Shown: positions 40,302 to 47,824 of the stretch, piece by piece | How positions within the stretch are numbered: position 1 is the first letter of the stretch | Layout: each line of letters begins with the position of its first letter | Assembly (NCBI GenBank): GCA_017610205.1 | Contig: JAFCCL010000007.1 | Coordinates: 1 to 64,000 of the forward strand | Reading direction: 5' to 3' | DNA length: 64,000 bases | From: Candidatus Iainarchaeum sp. | GTDB taxonomy: Archaea > Iainarchaeota > Iainarchaeia > Iainarchaeales > GCA-2688035 | The notes under the pieces: generated by a model | What the model saw: only the letters and a program-made list of their open reading frames with translations | Database searches by the model: none | What the model was told of the DNA's origin: nothing | Program-made: the position numbers and the translations under genes

Positions 40302-40440
40302 CTAACCCAGGGGCATTACGCCCCTTTTTTTCTTTTTACCGCAAAAACGCTTTTAGCCAAAGCTTTACTATAATATAATAGTATAACGTAACGAATAAAT
40401 GAGTAACTAAAAGGAAAGGCTTTAAATGAAAAAAGTATAA
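40290..40440 (+). repeat. tRNA-Asp 3' end plus downstream 140 bp, copy 1
   Basis: Starts inside the T stem of tRNA-Asp. The first 21 bases are identical to 42346-42366, and similarity continues with scattered changes through the terminator and the following AT-rich 110 bp (GTAACTAA, AAATGAAAAAA). Confidence 0.85.
40310..40332 (+). terminator. Terminator of tRNA-Asp
   Basis: GGGGC-ATTAC-GCCCC followed by seven T, starting eight bases after the tRNA. The second copy (42366 onward) has a weaker stem because of a G to A change. Confidence 0.8.
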
Positions 40441-40505
40441 GGATTTCTATATCATTTTTAGTAACGAAACAATTAAGTAAAAGTTAGCCTTATTAATAAA
40501 TAATC

Positions 40506-40907
40506 ATGTTTTTTTGGAAAAAGTATTCTAAGCCAGTTTTCATAGCCTTGTTTTTGCTACTTAGCTTTTTGGTCCTGTTTTTGGATGTTAAAGCAATTCC
40601 ATTTTTTGGCTTAACCTTTGAAGAGGAAATCCTCTTCCCTGCTTTCGGAGTACTGCTTTTGGGCTTTGGATTGCTGGTCTTGAACAAAAAGCTTTCAGGC
40701 AAGTCAAACCTGATTGAAGAACTGCGAGAAATGACTATTGCTTCAAAATTCTTTGGCTTGCTTTCGCTTCTCTCGCTTGTAATCATAATCATTCTGATAA
40801 TTTTCCAAGGCTTTTCCCTGTTCAGTTTTACACCCGCCATAATTACTGAGGAAAGAATTGTTGCTATCGTAATGCTTGTGTCTGCCGTGATTTTCATTCT
40901 TGTTTAG
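40506..40907 (+). CDS. Small membrane protein of unknown function
   Basis: A 133-residue protein with four predicted membrane helices and short charged loops (KLSGKSNLIEELREM between helices 2 and 3). Starts at ATG 40506; no family recognised. It lies inside the segment bracketed by tRNA-Asp repeats. Confidence 0.6.
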   Translation: MFFWKKYSKPVFIALFLLLSFLVLFLDVKAIPFFGLTFEEEILFPAFGVLLLGFGLLVLNKKLSGKSNLIEELREMTIASKFFGLLSLLSLVIIIILIIFQGFSLFSFTPAIITEERIVAIVMLVSAVIFILV

Positions 40908-41017
40908 TGTAGAAAAACTGAGGGCATTTTAATCTGTTTAGTGTTCTGCGTTTATTTTTTTGAGGTAACCAAAAGCGAAAATAAAGTATTAAATAACACA
41001 TCTGTGTTTATACAAGT

Positions 41018-42178
41018 ATGGAAGAAGTTTTTTTGTTTCTAGCCTTTGCCTTTTCACTTACTTTTGCAATTGGGCTATTGTTGGAAAAAATAAGGGTTCC
41101 TTGGATTTTTGCAGCCTTGTTAATAGGTGCTTCACTCACTTTTTATAACCCCTTTTATTCTGTTACGTCTTCTCAAACATTTAGTCTCTTAGCACAACTA
41201 GGAATGTATTTTTTGCTTTTTGTGATAGGTTTTGAGATAGACCTAACTAAGATGAAAAAAGCAGGCCGGTTTATTTTAAAAAGCACCTTCTTTATCATTT
41301 TCTTAGAAGCTCTTTTTGGAACAGCTCTTATCCATCTTGTTTTTGGATACGACTTATTCATTTCATTTATTGTAGCATTATCTTTTGCAACAGTTGGCGA
41401 AGCAATATTAATTCCTATTCTGGATGAGTTCAAAATAATAAACACAAAATTAGGGCAAAGCATTATTGGAATAGGCCTCTTAGATGACATACTAGAAATC
41501 CTCATTTTAATAGTCGTAATATTTGTAGTAGGCACTACCACTCACACACCTACAGGCATAAGTATGACAATAGCAGCACTCTTTCTTTTATTTGGCCTGA
41601 CCTTTGCATTAACAAAACTGGAAAAAGCAAGCAAAAAGTTTAACTTCTTAAACGTCGAAATTTTATTTCTTTTTATCCTTTTTGTTTTCTTTTTGTTTTT
41701 AGGAATAGGAGGATACGCACATGCCATTCCAATTGCTGCTTTTCTTGCAGGAATTGCCCTAAAAACATTTATTCCGGAAAAAAGGCTGAAAAAAGTAGAA
41801 TCAGAAGTTAAAACAATGTGCTATGGTTTTTTTGCTCCAATATTCTTCTTAGGGGTTGGCTTGTCAATGGACATCAAATATATTATTGCTTTCCCACTGC
41901 TCATACTTTTGATTGTAATTGTTTCCAATGGAGCAAAGCTCCTCGGTAGCTATATTGTTGCAAGAAAAGAACTTGGGTCAAAACAATCCATTCTGCTTGG
42001 AATAGGCTTATCGGTAAGGTTCAGTACAAGCATCGTTATCGTAAAAATTCTGTTTGAAAACAACATAATAGGAAGCAAATTATTCTCCATTATAATAGCC
42101 TCAAGCATAGTGTTTACATTCCTCGTCCCACTCTTATTCTCCAATTTGCTCGTAAGATGGAAAGTCGCCCACACCTAA
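41018..42178 (+). CDS. CPA2-family Na+(K+)/H+ antiporter
   Basis: A 386-residue protein with about 12 helices, of the KefB/NapA group: RVPWIFAALLIGASL, GMYFLLFVIGFEIDLTKM, SFATVGEAILIPIL, IGIGLLDDILEILIL with the two ion-binding Asp, and LGVGLSMDIKY. No C-terminal TrkA domain. It exchanges cations for protons. TATTAAATA lies 27 bases before the ATG, and a small dyad ACACA-TC-TGTGT follows it, a possible operator. Confidence 0.9.
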   Translation: MEEVFLFLAFAFSLTFAIGLLLEKIRVPWIFAALLIGASLTFYNPFYSVTSSQTFSLLAQLGMYFLLFVIGFEIDLTKMKKAGRFILKSTFFIIFLEALFGTALIHLVFGYDLFISFIVALSFATVGEAILIPILDEFKIINTKLGQSIIGIGLLDDILEILILIVVIFVVGTTTHTPTGISMTIAALFLLFGLTFALTKLEKASKKFNFLNVEILFLFILFVFFLFLGIGGYAHAIPIAAFLAGIALKTFIPEKRLKKVESEVKTMCYGFFAPIFFLGVGLSMDIKYIIAFPLLILLIVIVSNGAKLLGSYIVARKELGSKQSILLGIGLSVRFSTSIVIVKILFENNIIGSKLFSIIIASSIVFTFLVPLLFSNLLVRWKVAHT

Positions 42179-42345
42179 ACCCAGGCAGCAAATCCATTCC
42201 ATGCCAAAATAAAAACAAGGCAAAGGCCTGTTTTAGCTTACTTAAAAAAAAAACGATGATTTAATTAACTTCTTGCACTACACTATTTCTACAGAAAATT
42301 CGCCAAATTAATTGGTTTGGGGCACTTGATTTTAAGGAATGCGTT
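42179..42345. other. Intergenic stretch before second tRNA-end copy
   Basis: About 170 bp downstream of the antiporter gene with no gene seen. Together with the repeat and hairpin up to 42701 it forms a 520-bp gene-free stretch. Confidence 0.4.
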
Positions 42346-42495
42346 CCGCCCAGGGCGCTAACCCAGAGGCATTACGCCCCCTTTTTTCTTTTTACCGCAA
42401 AATGCTTTTAGCCAAAGCTTTTACTGGAATATAATAATATAATGGTAAACATTTATGGGTAACTAATAGGAAAAGCTGTAAATGAAAAAAAGGTA
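42346..42495 (+). repeat. tRNA-Asp 3' end plus downstream sequence, copy 2
   Basis: Begins with the last 12 bases of tRNA-Asp (T-stem end and acceptor 3' strand with discriminator) and follows copy 1 for about 150 bp with small substitutions and one-base indels. The upstream half of the tRNA is absent, so this is not a tRNA gene. Confidence 0.85.
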
Positions 42496-42496
42496 A

Positions 42497-42578
42497 GTAT
42501 TTAGTTGGATCTATTTTCAAGGCTCAGAAATACGTTAAAACGGCCAAAATTGAAAAATAGCACTCAGTAACTAAATAC
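42497..42578. ncRNA. 82-nt nested hairpin, candidate structured RNA or DNA cruciform
   Basis: GTATTTAGTT (42497-42506) pairs perfectly with AACTAAATAC (42569-42578). Inside it CTATTTTCAA (42511-42520) pairs with TTGAAAAATAG (42550-42560) with one bulged A, and GGC/GCC pairs further in. It begins right where the tRNA-end repeat stops. Could be an RNA, or a recombination or replication structure. Confidence 0.4.
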
Positions 42579-42701
42579 GTACAAAAAAAAGCATAAGCAG
42601 TTCTACACCGCCGCACTGTTCAAAACAATAAAAAAAAGGCAAACCAAAAAATATAATAACTAAAAAAGCAATATTATAACCAGAAAAAAGAGGTTCAAAG
42701 A

Positions 42702-43676
42702 ATGTCATTAAAACTAAACCTTACAGTTCCAAACAAGGCAATCCACGCACTCATAGCAGTCATCATTGTTTCTGCCTTGGTTACAGGAGCTGTTGCTTAT
42801 GCTAACAGTGGGGATGTGCTAAATCTTGCTCCGCCAACAACAATTCCCAACCCAGGACACTCTTCCACACAGATAATGATTAACCTTGGGGTAGCAGTCG
42901 CAGGTGACCCATGCACAGGTGATATCACATTACAGCAGGCTTTGGAAGACGGGTGTTTTAAGATATCAGAACCCTCTATTCCTGCCTGTGCCGACAACGA
43001 AATTCTCAAATTCAATGCCACTAGTGGAGCGTGGGAATGCAACATGCCTGTCACAGTACCGTTTATTCCATCCTGTGCTGGTGATGAAATCCTCAAGTTT
43101 GATGCCACTGCTGGAGATTGGGTATGCAGCACAGATGAAAGCCTAGGGCTGGTTTCGTGTGCTAACGAAGACTATTTGAGATTTGATACCATTGCAGGGG
43201 ATTGGGTTTGCGACAGCGGAGGCAGCCCATGCATTGCAAACCCTGCCTGTGCTGCCACCACCTGTGTTGGTGACACTTGTACTGATTCATGTGGCAACGT
43301 GTATAATGGCCTTTCCAGCAGCGGGTCTTGCTGCGTTGACACCAGCTGGACACCTGCCACTTCAACTTTTTGTTCAGGTACAAACTTTACCCAGACAAGC
43401 AACTGTGGCAGGACTAGGGTTGCTGTTGGAACTAAATCATGTTGTACTACTTATACCGATTCCTTCAATTGTGCTTTTGGTAATTATGGAGAGGTCACTT
43501 GCCCACCTGGTTATTATGTGAACAGTTACAGTTGTGCTCAAACAAGTTATCATTATCCTCCAGCTGTTTGTAATATTTGGAGCTCGGATTGGTTTAACCG
43601 TAATGCGGGGTGTAGTTGTTTGATGAGTTCGGGAACTGGTACGTGTCGTGTTTCAGTAGAATGCTGCCAAAGCTAA
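42702..43676 (+). CDS. Cys-rich surface protein with internal repeats
   Basis: A 324-residue protein with an N-terminal membrane helix (signal anchor near 15-33), then about 28 Cys. Three repeats of about 35 residues share C-A-x-x-E-I-L-K-F-x-A-T-x-G-x-W-x-C (starts near 92, 123 and 150). The C-terminal half is Cys/Ser/Thr-rich with CC pairs. Likely disulfide-stabilised and exported, possibly attached to the cell surface. No family recognised. Exported thiol-oxidation systems at 36.5 and 44.4 kb could serve it. Confidence 0.65.
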   Translation: MSLKLNLTVPNKAIHALIAVIIVSALVTGAVAYANSGDVLNLAPPTTIPNPGHSSTQIMINLGVAVAGDPCTGDITLQQALEDGCFKISEPSIPACADNEILKFNATSGAWECNMPVTVPFIPSCAGDEILKFDATAGDWVCSTDESLGLVSCANEDYLRFDTIAGDWVCDSGGSPCIANPACAATTCVGDTCTDSCGNVYNGLSSSGSCCVDTSWTPATSTFCSGTNFTQTSNCGRTRVAVGTKSCCTTYTDSFNCAFGNYGEVTCPPGYYVNSYSCAQTSYHYPPAVCNIWSSDWFNRNAGCSCLMSSGTGTCRVSVECCQS

Positions 43677-43696
43677 GAGGAAAAAAAAACGAAAAA

Positions 43697-43861
43697 ATGG
43701 ATAAAAAGGGAAAAAATCCAGGCGCTATTACAAACCCAGAGTATGTTTTGAGCATAATTCAGGGCTACTTTGTAGGCGATGCTTCGCTTGAAGACAGATT
43801 GACAAAGCTTCAGTGGGTTTTCAGAGCTTGCAGAACAATGCTCTTTAGGAGACCCTATTAG
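43697..43861 (+). CDS. Small hypothetical protein
   Basis: A 54-residue frame just after the surface protein, with NPEYVLSIIQGYFVGDASLEDRLTKLQWVFRACRTM. It looks like a folded helical peptide and not random sequence, but there is no clear RBS. Unknown function. Confidence 0.4.
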   Translation: MDKKGKNPGAITNPEYVLSIIQGYFVGDASLEDRLTKLQWVFRACRTMLFRRPY

Positions 43862-43876
43862 AATATTAAAACGAAT

Positions 43877-43993
43877 GGAGCCCTAACCTGTGAGGCAGAT
43901 GATGTTGGGAGTGCAGAAGACACTCCCACAAGCAGTATAATTAGACACTTGGGAGTGTGAAATTTTGATGCAACAGGGTTAGGCTTTGGCTCC
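43877..43993. ncRNA. Candidate structured RNA with alternative helices
   Basis: GGAGCC (43877-43882) pairs with GGCTCC (43988-43993), and CTAACCTGT (43883-43891) with ACAGGGTTAG (43973-43982, one bulge), closing a 117-nt domain. Inside, GGGAGTG (43907-43913) pairs with CACTCCC (43921-43927); a second GGGAGTG at 43951-43957 could compete for the same CACTCCC. No gene occupies 43862-44165. Orientation unknown; no known class recognised. Confidence 0.5.
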
Positions 43994-44165
43994 GTGAATA
44001 TTTAAACAAATGGAAAGGTGGTTTCCTGTAAACAAATTATTCTGTTAACCAAAGCACTAAAAATGGTTATGGTCTTAAATGAATGATTATTCCTTGAAAG
44101 AAAAGCGAAGGAAAATAACTTGAAGGCAAAAAAACAACAAAAAAAGGTTTTAAAGTACGGTTAAG

Positions 44166-44390
44166 GTGATTGTTTACACATCCCCAACATGCACTTACTG
44201 CTATGTTGTGAAAATCTTTTTAAAGAAAAACAAAATAGAGTTTGAAGAGATTGATATCTCAGAAGATAAGGAAAGCGGAAAACGCTTGGAGAAAAAAACA
44301 GGTGTTGAAACTGTTCCTGTAACCTTTGTCGGAGAAAAGTTTGTTATAGGATATAACAAGAAAAAACTAAAGGAACTTTTGGGGCTGTAA
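44166..44390 (+). CDS. Glutaredoxin-like protein
   Basis: A 74-residue protein starting at GTG 44166, with CTYC (C9, C12) in a glutaredoxin fold (VYTSPTCTYCYVVKIFL, cis-Pro in ETVPVTFVG, then GYNKKKLKELL). Cytoplasmic thiol-disulfide exchange. It is three bases ahead of a thioredoxin-DsbD fusion gene and may donate electrons to it. Confidence 0.87.
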   Translation: MIVYTSPTCTYCYVVKIFLKKNKIEFEEIDISEDKESGKRLEKKTGVETVPVTFVGEKFVIGYNKKKLKELLGL

Positions 44391-44393
44391 AAA

Positions 44394-45596
44394 ATGGAAG
44401 TTGTTTCTGCAGCAAAAAGATTTTTCAGCTCAAAATTTAACTTATACCTTGTAATTGCCCTTGTTTTGATTGGCACCGCACTTGTTGCCCATGGATATTT
44501 CGCTGAGCCTGTTGAAGAAGAGGGCTTGATATTGCATTACTTTTACTTGCCGACTTGCCCACACTGCAAGGAACAGGAGCCTATAGTAAGGGAGCTTGAG
44601 GCAGAGATGGCTGAAGTGAAGTTCTTTTACCACGATGCTTCAACACAAGATGGTGCTACCCTGTTCTACAAGATGGCTTCTGAGATAGGTTTGAATACTT
44701 CAAGACTTGGAACGCCAACTGTAATTCTGAACCATGGCTATCTTTTAGGTTTACATAGCAAGGAGGAGATAATTTCGGCAATCGAAGACTGCAGGATAAC
44801 GTGTGAGGCCGAAACGCAAAGAGAAATAGAGGTCAGGGAAGTAAGCACTTCTTTTACAGAATTTGAGCTTCCTTTTTTTGGCAGGGTAAACCTGATGTCA
44901 ATTTCACTGCCTGCCCTTGCAGCAATGCTTGGGTTGGTTGACGGCTTTAACCCGTGTGCAATGTGGGTGCTTGTTTACCTGATTGCCTTGCTGATAGATG
45001 TTGAAGACAAGAGAAAAATGTGGATTGTTGTCGGAACTTTTGTGCTTGCTTCAGGCCTTCTTTACTTCTTTTTTATGACTGCATGGCTCAATATATTCCT
45101 TTTAGTTGGATATGTAAGAATCCTGACAATAATAATCGGACTTATTGCCCTGGGAGGGGGAATCCTGAGCATGAAAGATTATATTACAACAAAGGGCGAC
45201 CTTGAATGCAAGGTCGAAACCGATGGGTCGCACAAGAAAACCATGCAAAGGATCCAGGACATTGTGAAACAGCCTTTGACAATTCCAATTATTCTGGCAA
45301 TTTTTGTCCTTGCATTTGTTGTAAATTCTGTTGAGTTTGTTTGCTCTGCAGCCATTCCGGCGGTTTTTACACAGATACTTGCATTAAGCAATATTTCAAT
45401 CTTTGAGCAATATGGTTACATTCTTCTTTATGTGTTTTTCTTTATGCTTGACGACCTGATAATATTCAGCCTGGCAGTATTTGCCATAAGCAGCAGTTTT
45501 GTCCAAAAGTATGCAAAGTACTGCAGGTTTATAGGAGGAATTATTCTTTTTATTCTTGGAATGTTGCTTCTCTTTGCCCCAGGACTTTTGGGCTAG
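44394..45596 (+). CDS. Thioredoxin-CcdA/DsbD fusion membrane protein
   Basis: A 400-residue protein: one membrane helix (17-35), an exported thioredoxin-like domain with CPHC (C55, C58), two more Cys (133, 137), then a DsbD-beta/CcdA-like domain of six or so helices with NPC (C188) and VEFVCSAA (C317). It combines in one chain the two proteins coded separately at 36.6-38.2 kb. It carries reducing power across the membrane. Confidence 0.85.
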   Translation: MEVVSAAKRFFSSKFNLYLVIALVLIGTALVAHGYFAEPVEEEGLILHYFYLPTCPHCKEQEPIVRELEAEMAEVKFFYHDASTQDGATLFYKMASEIGLNTSRLGTPTVILNHGYLLGLHSKEEIISAIEDCRITCEAETQREIEVREVSTSFTEFELPFFGRVNLMSISLPALAAMLGLVDGFNPCAMWVLVYLIALLIDVEDKRKMWIVVGTFVLASGLLYFFFMTAWLNIFLLVGYVRILTIIIGLIALGGGILSMKDYITTKGDLECKVETDGSHKKTMQRIQDIVKQPLTIPIILAIFVLAFVVNSVEFVCSAAIPAVFTQILALSNISIFEQYGYILLYVFFFMLDDLIIFSLAVFAISSSFVQKYAKYCRFIGGIILFILGMLLLFAPGLLG

Positions 45597-45612
45597 GACT
45601 TAAATTAAATGT

Positions 45613-46572
45613 CTAAAAAAAAGCGGTTTGTGGAGCAAGGAGTTCAAGAGACAAAATTAGGAAAATTGCATAAATGGCAAGCAGGAAAAATGCTGATTTT
45701 TTTGAGATGGCGCCTTTTTTTCTTAGCACAGCCCAGATAAAAATAGCTGCTGCAAAAGTAAGAAGAACTGGCGCAAGCAATGGAAGAGTATTTATTTTCG
45801 AAGGGCTTAGGATTGCCAGGGTTCCAAGAACGAGGGTTATGTTTGTAACAGCCGAGCCAAACAAGTCACCCATTGCAAGGGCATACTCCTTTTTCTTTAT
45901 TGCTCTAATTTCAACACTAAGTTCAGGCAAGGTTGTCCCAATTGCCACAGCAGTTGCGCCAAAAATGGTTTGGGGAATAAGAAGAATTGAAGTTATTTGA
46001 ATTGCGCTGTCAACCATGAACTTGCTTGATAACAGCAGCAGCAAAACACTTGCAGCAAAAGCTGCAACCAGCTTCTTTTTGTTATGTGAAACATTGTTTG
46101 AAAAGCCAGTTGGAACCTTTCCGCGCTTGTACAGCCTTATGATTAGGAAGGCAAACAGCACAATGCAGACCACGCCGTAGGAAAAATTTACTGAGCCGGA
46201 ACTGAAAATAAAAAGGCTTATGACAGTTGCAATCAAAAGCAATTCAATCAGGTTATCAACCTCATGTTTCTTAAGGTAGACCGCCCCGCCGAATATCAGG
46301 CACAGGGGAAGAACCAATGCCAGGTCAGCAAGATTTGCACCAAAAATGTCACCAATGGCAAGTGCTGGTGCATTTTCAAAAGCCGAAAAAATTGCAACCA
46401 TCAGCTCTGGCAACGAGGTTGAAACTGAAAGAACAATAAAGCCTATTGCCAGGGTTGAAATTCCAAATGCTTTGCTAAGCAGAAGTGCATGCTCAACAAC
46501 ATACTTGCTGCTTTTGAATAAGATAATGGCACTTGCGATGAAAACAAAAACTGGAAAAACAATGGATTGCAT
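45613..46572 (-). CDS. Ca2+/Na+ antiporter (CaCA family, YrbG-like)
   Basis: A 319-residue protein with about ten helices in two inverted halves, each with the alpha-repeat motif: SVSTSLPELMVAI with GDIFGANLADLAL, and AIGTTLPELSVEI with GDLFGSAVTNITL. It exports Ca2+ against Na+, using the gradient the Mbh complex should create. Convergent with the thiol-relay operon. Confidence 0.92.
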   Translation of the reverse strand: MQSIVFPVFVFIASAIILFKSSKYVVEHALLLSKAFGISTLAIGFIVLSVSTSLPELMVAIFSAFENAPALAIGDIFGANLADLALVLPLCLIFGGAVYLKKHEVDNLIELLLIATVISLFIFSSGSVNFSYGVVCIVLFAFLIIRLYKRGKVPTGFSNNVSHNKKKLVAAFAASVLLLLLSSKFMVDSAIQITSILLIPQTIFGATAVAIGTTLPELSVEIRAIKKKEYALAMGDLFGSAVTNITLVLGTLAILSPSKINTLPLLAPVLLTFAAAIFIWAVLRKKGAISKKSAFFLLAIYAIFLILSLELLAPQTAFF

Positions 46573-46683
46573 AATGATAATAACTGCTTAACACAAATAA
46601 AAATAATTGCTTTTTTTGGTTTCATTCAGTTTTGTGCACTATTGCCTTTTTATTATTTCTTTTATATATTTTAATTGGTTCAG

Positions 46684-47265
46684 ATGGCTGAAGGCAAAGA
46701 ACTCAAAAATCTTGTTGAATTTTTTCACATTGCAGGAAAGCTAAAGCTGGAGAAAAGGCGCGGGTGGGTTATCAAAAAAGTCAAGGAGCCTGAAAGTGTA
46801 AGTGACCACAGTTTCAGGCTTGCATTAATGGCAATGGTTTTTGCTGAAAGGCAAAGGCTTGATATATGCAAGGCAATGAAGATGGCTTTGTTGCATGATT
46901 TGCCCGAAGCAATTTGCGGAGATGTTGCTGTTCGCATTGAGGAAGAAATGCAGGAAATACCAAACAAGGAAAAAGAGGAAATGGAACAAAAGGCGTTTGA
47001 GCATGAGCTAAAGCTTTTGCCAAAAGGTGTTGCAGAGGAATTCAAAAGTCTTTTTGAAGAGTTTAACAGAAGGGAAAGCAGGGAGGCAAAGCTTGTTTAT
47101 GAATTGGACAGGCTTGAGGCATTATTTCAAGCGGTTGAATATGAAAATGAAGGACATTTGGAAACAAGCCTGCAGGAATTTTTTGATTATGCAGAAAGCA
47201 GATTGAAAGATGTGGAACTGAAACAGGTTTTTGGTTTGCTTATGAAGGAAGGGAAAAAAGAATAG
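46684..47265 (+). CDS. HD-domain hydrolase (YfbR/HDDC2-like)
   Basis: A 193-residue protein from the ATG at 46684. HD motifs: SDHSFRLAL, LLHDLPEAICGD and a later Asp in LVYELDRLEAL. This family acts as 5'-deoxynucleotidases. TTTATATATTTTAA lies directly upstream, consistent with a leaderless mRNA. Substrate not determined. Confidence 0.88.
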   Translation: MAEGKELKNLVEFFHIAGKLKLEKRRGWVIKKVKEPESVSDHSFRLALMAMVFAERQRLDICKAMKMALLHDLPEAICGDVAVRIEEEMQEIPNKEKEEMEQKAFEHELKLLPKGVAEEFKSLFEEFNRRESREAKLVYELDRLEALFQAVEYENEGHLETSLQEFFDYAESRLKDVELKQVFGLLMKEGKKE

Positions 47266-47581
47266 TGGCAGAATGGGCTGAAAGGATGCAGATCCTGTGT
47301 GGAAAATTTCCACAGGAATTGGGAAAAATTCTTGAAAAAGTGGGTTTTTTTGTAAAAAAATGGCTTTTTGGTTGCAAAAAAGGGCTTTTGAAGGGCTTGG
47401 TTTGGGAAGCTTTAAATGGTTTTCCATTTTTAATTTAATAGATTATTTTTATAATCAACGATTTTTTGGATTGAGAGTAAATTGTTTAAGATTGGTGCCA
47501 TCTAAACAGAACCATCATTAGAGTGGATTCAGCCAAGAGCATGGTTTCCGAAAATCGTGAAAGAGAAACGAGGGGCTAAGC
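47266..47581. other. Leader region of RNA polymerase operon
   Basis: About 315 bp. It holds a hairpin (CCTGTG at 47294-47299 with CACAGG at 47311-47316), a doubtful 50-codon frame at 47286-47438, a TATA-like TTTTTATAATC near 47446-47456, and a 12-codon frame at 47541-47579 that ends two bases before the rpoH TTG and contains its RBS (GAGGGGC). The last could couple translation. No sure gene. Confidence 0.4.
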
Positions 47582-47824
47582 TTGCCGGTTAAATCTGTTG
47601 AAACAGCGTACGATCATTTTCTTGTTCCAAAGCAGGTAATGATTTCAAAGGAACAGGCTGCAGAACTTCTTAAAAAATATAATTTAACACTTAATCAGCT
47701 TCCAAAAATTTCAAGCAAGGATGCTGCAATAGCAGAACTCAAACCGGTAAAAGATGAAATTGTAAAGATTATCAGAAACAGCCCTACTGCCGGAAAAACT
47801 GTTTATTATAGGAGGGTTGTCTGA
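47582..47824 (+). CDS. rpoH: RNA polymerase subunit H (Rpo5)
   Basis: An 80-residue protein starting at TTG. FLVPKQVMISKEQAAELLKKYN and VYYRRVV are the conserved parts of archaeal subunit H, equal to the C-terminal part of eukaryotic Rpb5. It heads the polymerase operon, directly followed by rpoB''. Confidence 0.93.
   Translation: MPVKSVETAYDHFLVPKQVMISKEQAAELLKKYNLTLNQLPKISSKDAAIAELKPVKDEIVKIIRNSPTAGKTVYYRRVV

Larger units (their letters stand above)
40441..42345. mobile_element. Possible integrated or duplicated 2-kb segment at tRNA-Asp
   Basis: Two genes (a small membrane protein and a cation antiporter) lie between the direct repeats 40290-40440 and 42346-42495. The intact tRNA is on the left and only its 3' end on the right, the layout left by tRNA-targeting integrases. 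No integrase is present, so this is either a decayed element or a duplication by recombination. Boundaries are those of the repeats. Confidence 0.35.

Noticed and set aside
40142-40378. Open frame running through tRNA-Asp
   Set aside because: It reads across the tRNA and its terminator and has no RBS.
42346-42368. A second tRNA-Asp gene
   Set aside because: Only the last 12 bases of the tRNA are present; D and anticodon arms are missing.
47286-47438. A 50-codon gene before the polymerase operon
   Set aside because: No RBS or recognisable feature; it contains a hairpin and lies between the HD gene and the promoter. Kept only as a remark.
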